A stretch of DNA of 58,241 nucleotides from an uncultured Reyranella sp. (GTDB taxonomy: Bacteria > Pseudomonadota > Alphaproteobacteria > Reyranellales > Reyranellaceae): NCBI GenBank assembly GCA_937919085.1, contig CALFRN010000127.1:1-58241 (forward strand), read 5' to 3'. The position numbers and the translations under genes were made by a program. Positions 51,906 through 58,241 of this stretch are shown here, one piece after another (the first letter of the stretch is position 1; each line of letters begins with the position of its first letter). Under the pieces are notes generated by a model that saw nothing but the letters and a program-made list of their open reading frames with translations, was not told the origin of the DNA and ran no database searches.

Positions 51906-52918
51906 AGCCGCTTCAGTTCGCTCGATGCCGCCCAGTTGAACTCGGAAACCGTCGGACAGCGCGCCTGGGCGAGCTGAAGCTGTTCGCGCGCCCGTTGTCT
52001 GGCGCCACGGCGGACAGCGTCGATGGCGATGAAGAACGCCGCCGGGCACTTGCCGTTGGCGCGCTTGGCGGCCTCGCCGGTTTCGGCGGCGACCTCGAGT
52101 TCGCCAGCGGGAATCCTGCCCAACAGAAACTTGGCGATCGGCCCCGGCCATTCGTCGAGGTTCTCGTTGTCGAGATCCCTGGCGAGCGCCGAACGCGCCT
52201 CGCGTTTGGCGCGGACCTGGGCGGCATACCGCCAAAGCAGTGACGGCATGCGCGACTTCAGCGTCGGGTTCCCCACCAGGGAGGCGTCGAAGTCGGCGGC
52301 AGCCTCGCCGTAGCGGCCGAGGTCGAAATCGGCATGGCCGCGGACAAACAGCGCCGCACGTCGGTCGGGGCTCGTCGTGGCGCCGGCCAGTGCGAGATCG
52401 AGCAGATCGAGCGCGCGGTCGAATTCGGCGAGCTGCAGGTAGACCTGCGCCTGGCCGATCGCCAGCCGCGGATCGCCAGGCCTGCGCTGCAGCCCGTAAT
52501 CCAGGGTCCGCAATGCCGCCGCCCGGTCGCCGCCGCCCGCCAGCTCCGGCACGATGCCGGCAAGCACGGCCGGCCAGCCTTCGGGCAGCGCCTTTGCCAT
52601 TTCGGTGACGTCCCTCAGGCTGTCGGCCTCGCGCCCGAGCCGACTCAACTGGTAGGCGCGGATGCCGAGATAGAGCGAGCGATCGAAGGCAGAAAGCCGG
52701 GAACTCGACAGAATCTTGTCGAGTGCATCCAAGGTGGCCTTGTGCGTCGTGGCGGCACCGTCCGGACGGCCGAACAGATCCGAGTTGCCCCCGGACCGTT
52801 GCTCGAACTGCCGCGCCGAGAGGCCCCAATCGATGGAATTTGGCTGGGCCAGCGCCTCGGCGGCAGGCGCCACGAGCACCGCAAAAGCCACAACTGCCTT
52901 CACCAGAGCCCAGTGCAT
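51902..52918 (-). CDS. Exported TPR-repeat protein
   Basis: A 338-residue protein with a signal peptide (MHWALVKAVVAFAVLVAP ... LAQ). The mature part is helical with TPR-like repeats, for example ARLAIGQAQVYLQLAEFDRALDLL-type helices at about residues 150-180 and DLGRYGEAAADFDASL near 215. Such proteins are periplasmic scaffolds. The ATG at 52918 was taken because it begins the signal peptide; the frame upstream is open by chance. It is divergent from acnA. Confidence 0.72.
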   Translation of the reverse strand: MHWALVKAVVAFAVLVAPAAEALAQPNSIDWGLSARQFEQRSGGNSDLFGRPDGAATTHKATLDALDKILSSSRLSAFDRSLYLGIRAYQLSRLGREADSLRDVTEMAKALPEGWPAVLAGIVPELAGGGDRAAALRTLDYGLQRRPGDPRLAIGQAQVYLQLAEFDRALDLLDLALAGATTSPDRRAALFVRGHADFDLGRYGEAAADFDASLVGNPTLKSRMPSLLWRYAAQVRAKREARSALARDLDNENLDEWPGPIAKFLLGRIPAGELEVAAETGEAAKRANGKCPAAFFIAIDAVRRGARQRAREQLQLAQARCPTVSEFNWAASSELKRL

Positions 52919-53032
52919 CGACGCAATCTGGCACAACGACCGGGTGTCTGCATCCGCCGATTGCCTGCGCCGGTCCGTACCCCTATTTTGCCACCCGTCC
53001 GCATGAATTCGCCCCCTTAGGAGTACCCGACG

Positions 53033-55720
<2,688 letters not shown>

Positions 55721-55737
55721 GTGACGGGAGAGCAACC

Positions 55738-56307
55738 GTGGCGACGCCTTCTCGAGGAGGGGGGCTTGCCGGCCACTTCGTCGCCATGGCCCGCAACAAC
55801 ATCTGGGCGAACCACCGGCTGCTCTCCGCCTGCACGGCACTCTCGCCGGCGGAGTTCGCCGCAGCCCGCACCAGCTTCTTCCCCTCGCTTCGCGCCACGC
55901 TGAACCACAACCTCTGGGTTGACACCTATTACATCGACGCGCTTGAGCGCGATCCGACGGTGCTCGACCGCTATGACGACCTGCCGCCGGACTTCGCCGA
56001 CGCCGCCGCGCTCCACGAGGCCCAGGTCGCCAGCGACCGGCGCCTGCTCACCTTCTGCGAGCGCCAGACCGAAGTTACGCTGGTCGACGGTCTTGTCCTG
56101 CCGCGGCCCAATCGCACGCCGCCCTCCACGTCCGTGGCGTCGATCCTGGAACATCTCTTCCAGCATCAGATCCACCATCGCGGCCAGGCGCATGCGATGC
56201 TGGCCGGCACTCAGGTGAAGCCGCCGCAACTCGACGAATTCTTCCTCGCCGGCGAGGAACATCTGCGGCGCGACGAGTTGCGCGCGCTCGGCCTGCCTGT
56301 GACCTGA
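55738..56307 (+). CDS. DinB-family protein
   Basis: A 189-residue four-helix-bundle protein. The putative metal triad is the histidine in TLNHNLWVD plus the two in HQIHHRGQAHAML, the DinB/YfiT pattern for a nickel- or zinc-dependent thiol transferase-like fold. The GTG at 55738 has a GGGAG ribosome-binding site; ATG 55786 is the alternative. It overlaps the next gene by one base. Confidence 0.85.
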   Translation: MATPSRGGGLAGHFVAMARNNIWANHRLLSACTALSPAEFAAARTSFFPSLRATLNHNLWVDTYYIDALERDPTVLDRYDDLPPDFADAAALHEAQVASDRRLLTFCERQTEVTLVDGLVLPRPNRTPPSTSVASILEHLFQHQIHHRGQAHAMLAGTQVKPPQLDEFFLAGEEHLRRDELRALGLPVT

Positions 56308-57428
56308 TGCGACCACGCTCGTCGTTCGCCGGTGCCGCGATCGAGGTGAGCGATCTTGCCCGTTCCGTGGCGTTCCATCGCCTGTGGCTGCCGATGCTGG
56401 GGTTCCAACGCGTCTGGGCAAGCCCCGACCGGGTGATGTGGTCGCGCGGCTACGATCATTTCGTCATGCGCCAGGCCAAGGATGGCGTCTCCTACGGGCC
56501 CGGCGCGCTGTGGCTTGCCGTATCGGCCGAGAGTCGCGCCCAGGTCGATCAGGTCCATGCCGAGCTGCGCGACGCCGGAGCACAGATCCTGCAGCCGCCC
56601 AAGGAACTCGACTATTTTGCGCCTGGCTACTACTCGGTCGGCTTCCGCGACCCCGACGGCGTGCCGATCGAGGTTGCACACCGCTGGGACGATTTGCCCG
56701 ATCTCCCGGACGCCGAGCTGGTGCGGGTGCCGGGCCATGGCGTCAGCCTCGGTGGCTACTTCTTCAAGCCGCAGGCCGGCACGCCGCCCTATCCCGCGCT
56801 GGTGCTGCTGCACGGCTTCGCCGGCCACGCCCACAACATGGCGGGACTGGCGCGTGCCGCCGCGGCCAACGGCTACGCCGCCCTGGCGCTGTCGCTGCGC
56901 GGCTGGCTTGGCTCCGAAGGTGAGAACGACCAGGGCCTCCGCCAGCCGCTCGACGTGCTGGCAGCCGTCGACTGGTTCGCCAAGCGGCCGCTGGTCGACC
57001 GCGATCGCATCGGCCTGGTCGGTGCCTCGATGGGCGGCCAGGTGGCGCTGCTGGCTGCGGCCCACAAGCCGCCCGTGAAGACCGTGGCATCGTTCTTCGC
57101 GCCGACCGACCTGGCGCGCTGGCGCGAGGCCAATCCTTTCATACGCGACTATCTCGACGATCTTTGCGGACCCGAAGGGCTGCCGGTGCGGTCGCCGATC
57201 CTGCGTGTCGCGCAGATCGACGTGCCTGTGCTGCTGATCCACGGCGATCGCGACGAGAATGTGCCGGTCGCACAAACGCTTGCCATGGCCGACGCGTTGC
57301 GCGACCACGGAAAGGACGCCGAAGCCTTCGTCGTCGCGGGCGCGACCCATTATTTCACCGAGCAGCAGAATGCCATCGCGCGGCGGAAACTGTTCGACTT
57401 CCTGCGCCGTCATCTCAACCGGAGCTAA
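56307..57428 (+). CDS. VOC domain fused to dienelactone-hydrolase-like domain
   Basis: A 373-residue two-domain protein. Residues 1-128 are a vicinal-oxygen-chelate module (AAIEVSDLARSVAFHRLWLP ... GFRDPDGVPIEV). Residues 145-373 are an alpha/beta hydrolase with VLLHGFAGHAHN, the nucleophile Ser241 (GASMGGQ), Asp in HGDRDENVP and His in GATHYF. I do not know a named family with this order. The two activities could act on the same metabolite. It overlaps the DinB gene by one base and precedes a nitroreductase by six. Confidence 0.85.
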   Translation: MRPRSSFAGAAIEVSDLARSVAFHRLWLPMLGFQRVWASPDRVMWSRGYDHFVMRQAKDGVSYGPGALWLAVSAESRAQVDQVHAELRDAGAQILQPPKELDYFAPGYYSVGFRDPDGVPIEVAHRWDDLPDLPDAELVRVPGHGVSLGGYFFKPQAGTPPYPALVLLHGFAGHAHNMAGLARAAAANGYAALALSLRGWLGSEGENDQGLRQPLDVLAAVDWFAKRPLVDRDRIGLVGASMGGQVALLAAAHKPPVKTVASFFAPTDLARWREANPFIRDYLDDLCGPEGLPVRSPILRVAQIDVPVLLIHGDRDENVPVAQTLAMADALRDHGKDAEAFVVAGATHYFTEQQNAIARRKLFDFLRRHLNRS

Positions 57429-57434
57429 CCGTTC

Positions 57435-58106
57435 ATGCGTGTATCCGAAGCCATCAATTCGCGCCGCTCGATGCGGGTCTTCAAGCCGGACCCGGTATCG
57501 AAGGCCGACATCGAATGGATCGTCACCAACGCCAACCGCGCGGCCTCCAACGGCAATCTGCAGCCGTGGAAACTTCAGATCACCATGGGCACGGCCCGCT
57601 CGCGTCTGTCTGCGGCGATCCTGAAAGCGATGGACGACGGCGACAATGGACCGGGTGCCGAGTACGACGTCTACCCCAAGGAATTCACGCCGGTCTACGA
57701 TGCCCGCCGCAAGCTGGTCGGCAAGCAACTCTATACGCTGCTCGACGTGCCGCGCGGCGATGCCGCCGGCATGTTGAAGCAGTTCCGCAAGAACTATGAT
57801 TTCTTCGATGCGCCGGTCGGCATGATCCTGAGCGTCGAGCGCCGCATGGGCAACGGCCAGTGGATCGACTGCGGCATTTTCCTCGACCAGCTCATGCTTC
57901 TGGCGCGCGAAAAGGGCCTGCATACCTGCCCGCAGGCGGCCTTCAGCCGTTACCAGCACGTCGTGCGTCGCGAACTCAGGATGCCGGACGACCAGATCGT
58001 GATCTGCGGCCTGGCGCTGGGCCACGCCGATCCCGACGCGGTACCCAACTGCCTGATCACCGAACGTGCGCCGATCCAGGATTTCACGGCCTGGCACAAC
58101 GAATAA
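57435..58106 (+). CDS. Nitroreductase-family flavoprotein
   Basis: A 223-residue FMN oxidoreductase. The N-terminal SRRSMRVFKPDPV with its flavin-binding arginines, SNGNLQPWKLQI near residue 40 and CGLALGHADPD near 190 are the family landmarks. The insertion with EFTPVYDARRKLVGKQLY near residue 80 is typical of a subgroup acting on quinones or nitroaromatics. It lies six bases after the VOC-hydrolase fusion gene. Confidence 0.92.
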   Translation: MRVSEAINSRRSMRVFKPDPVSKADIEWIVTNANRAASNGNLQPWKLQITMGTARSRLSAAILKAMDDGDNGPGAEYDVYPKEFTPVYDARRKLVGKQLYTLLDVPRGDAAGMLKQFRKNYDFFDAPVGMILSVERRMGNGQWIDCGIFLDQLMLLAREKGLHTCPQAAFSRYQHVVRRELRMPDDQIVICGLALGHADPDAVPNCLITERAPIQDFTAWHNE

Positions 58107-58116
58107 TTCCACGGCC

Positions 58117-58241
58117 ATGAATTCTTTGTCGCGGATCGATCTTCGGGTTGCCGCGGCCTTCTGTGGCGTCGTCGGCCTCAACGATGCGCTCTACGTCTCG
58201 TTTCTGCTGTCGCGCGGGCCGCTTATCGGCCCGACCATGGA
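58117..58241 (+). CDS. Start of an unidentified, probably membrane, protein (partial)
   Basis: An ATG at 58117 opens a frame that runs off the right edge after about 41 residues (MNSLSRIDLRVAAAFCGVVG...). The visible part contains a hydrophobic segment followed by LLSRGPLIG, as at the N-terminus of a transporter. No ribosome-binding site is obvious, so the start is provisional. Confidence 0.4.
   Translation, partial: MNSLSRIDLRVAAAFCGVVGLNDALYVSFLLSRGPLIGPTM

Overview
The window is GC-rich, gene-dense bacterial DNA from an alphaproteobacterium. Support for this comes from an alphaproteobacterial-type Zur palindrome, a RibA with a decayed RibB-like N-terminus, abundant LivFGHM/acyl-CoA-ligase genes, TauD and SDR genes, and a short YggT-DUF167-FolD string. 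A Rhodospirillales/Reyranella-like or Hyphomicrobiales-like host is my guess, not something the sequence proves. Almost every base is in a gene. There are two tRNA genes (Ala-CGC and Gly-GCC), no rRNA operon, no CRISPR array and no recognisable transposase.

Layout. 1-10.4 kb: a rhomboid protease cut by the left edge, argG, two class I methyltransferases, rlmN, a TrmH-type RNA methyltransferase, an EamA transporter, a 2-hydroxyacid dehydrogenase divergent from a TauD-type dioxygenase, and panC. 10.5-14 kb: a metallophosphoesterase, then a 2.2-kb segment bounded by tRNA-Gly and a decayed copy of that tRNA's 3' half. The segment holds an MFS transporter, an alkyltransferase-like (ATL) DNA-repair protein and a broken gene, and looks like an old tRNA-targeted insertion. 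14-19.3 kb: rmlA, a prolyl-tRNA deacylase, a solitary zinc-binding lipocalin-free SBP (ZnuA type) under an apparent Zur operator, then a leftward string ridA / small membrane protein / FHA protein / yggT / DUF167 / folD. 19.4-20.9 kb: tRNA-Ala and two uncharacterised genes.

20.9-24.3 kb: two colinear 355-residue diiron proteins on the minus strand flank a plus-strand PaaE-type flavin/[2Fe-2S] reductase. No ribonucleotide reductase alpha subunit is nearby, so this looks like a self-contained oxygenase-plus-reductase set of unknown substrate; it is the strongest candidate for an undescribed system here. An OmpR-type response regulator lies upstream of the second diiron gene.

25-34 kb: ribA, alanine dehydrogenase, a PolB-like 3'-5' exonuclease, and a tightly packed catabolic operon (VOC protein, DUF2817 peptidase-like protein, AMP-dependent ligase, Zn-type dehydrogenase, PaaI thioesterase, secreted protein). 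34-40.5 kb, minus strand: a threonine dehydratase-like enzyme, a 129-bp palindromic repeat, then a start/stop-overlapping operon of a Tat-signal-bearing PCMT-like protein, an 884-residue membrane protein with a spermidine-synthase-like domain, an exported hydrolase-like protein and an HD-domain protein of the PhnZ/MIOX kind.

40.6-51 kb: an SDR and a PaaK-like ligase, an AhpD-like protein and a small membrane protein, then a complete branched-chain/aromatic-acid type ABC uptake operon (acyl-CoA ligase, LivG, LivH, LivM, binding protein, LivF). 51-58.2 kb: an alpha/beta hydrolase, an exported TPR protein, acnA, a DinB protein, a VOC-hydrolase fusion, a nitroreductase and a gene cut by the right edge.

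Other signals worth attention are two related structured RNAs (three hairpins ending in a terminator) placed just after panC and after the dehydratase gene, a Zur box overlapping a probably leaderless start, and a palindrome overlapping a good sigma70-type promoter in front of the TauD gene.
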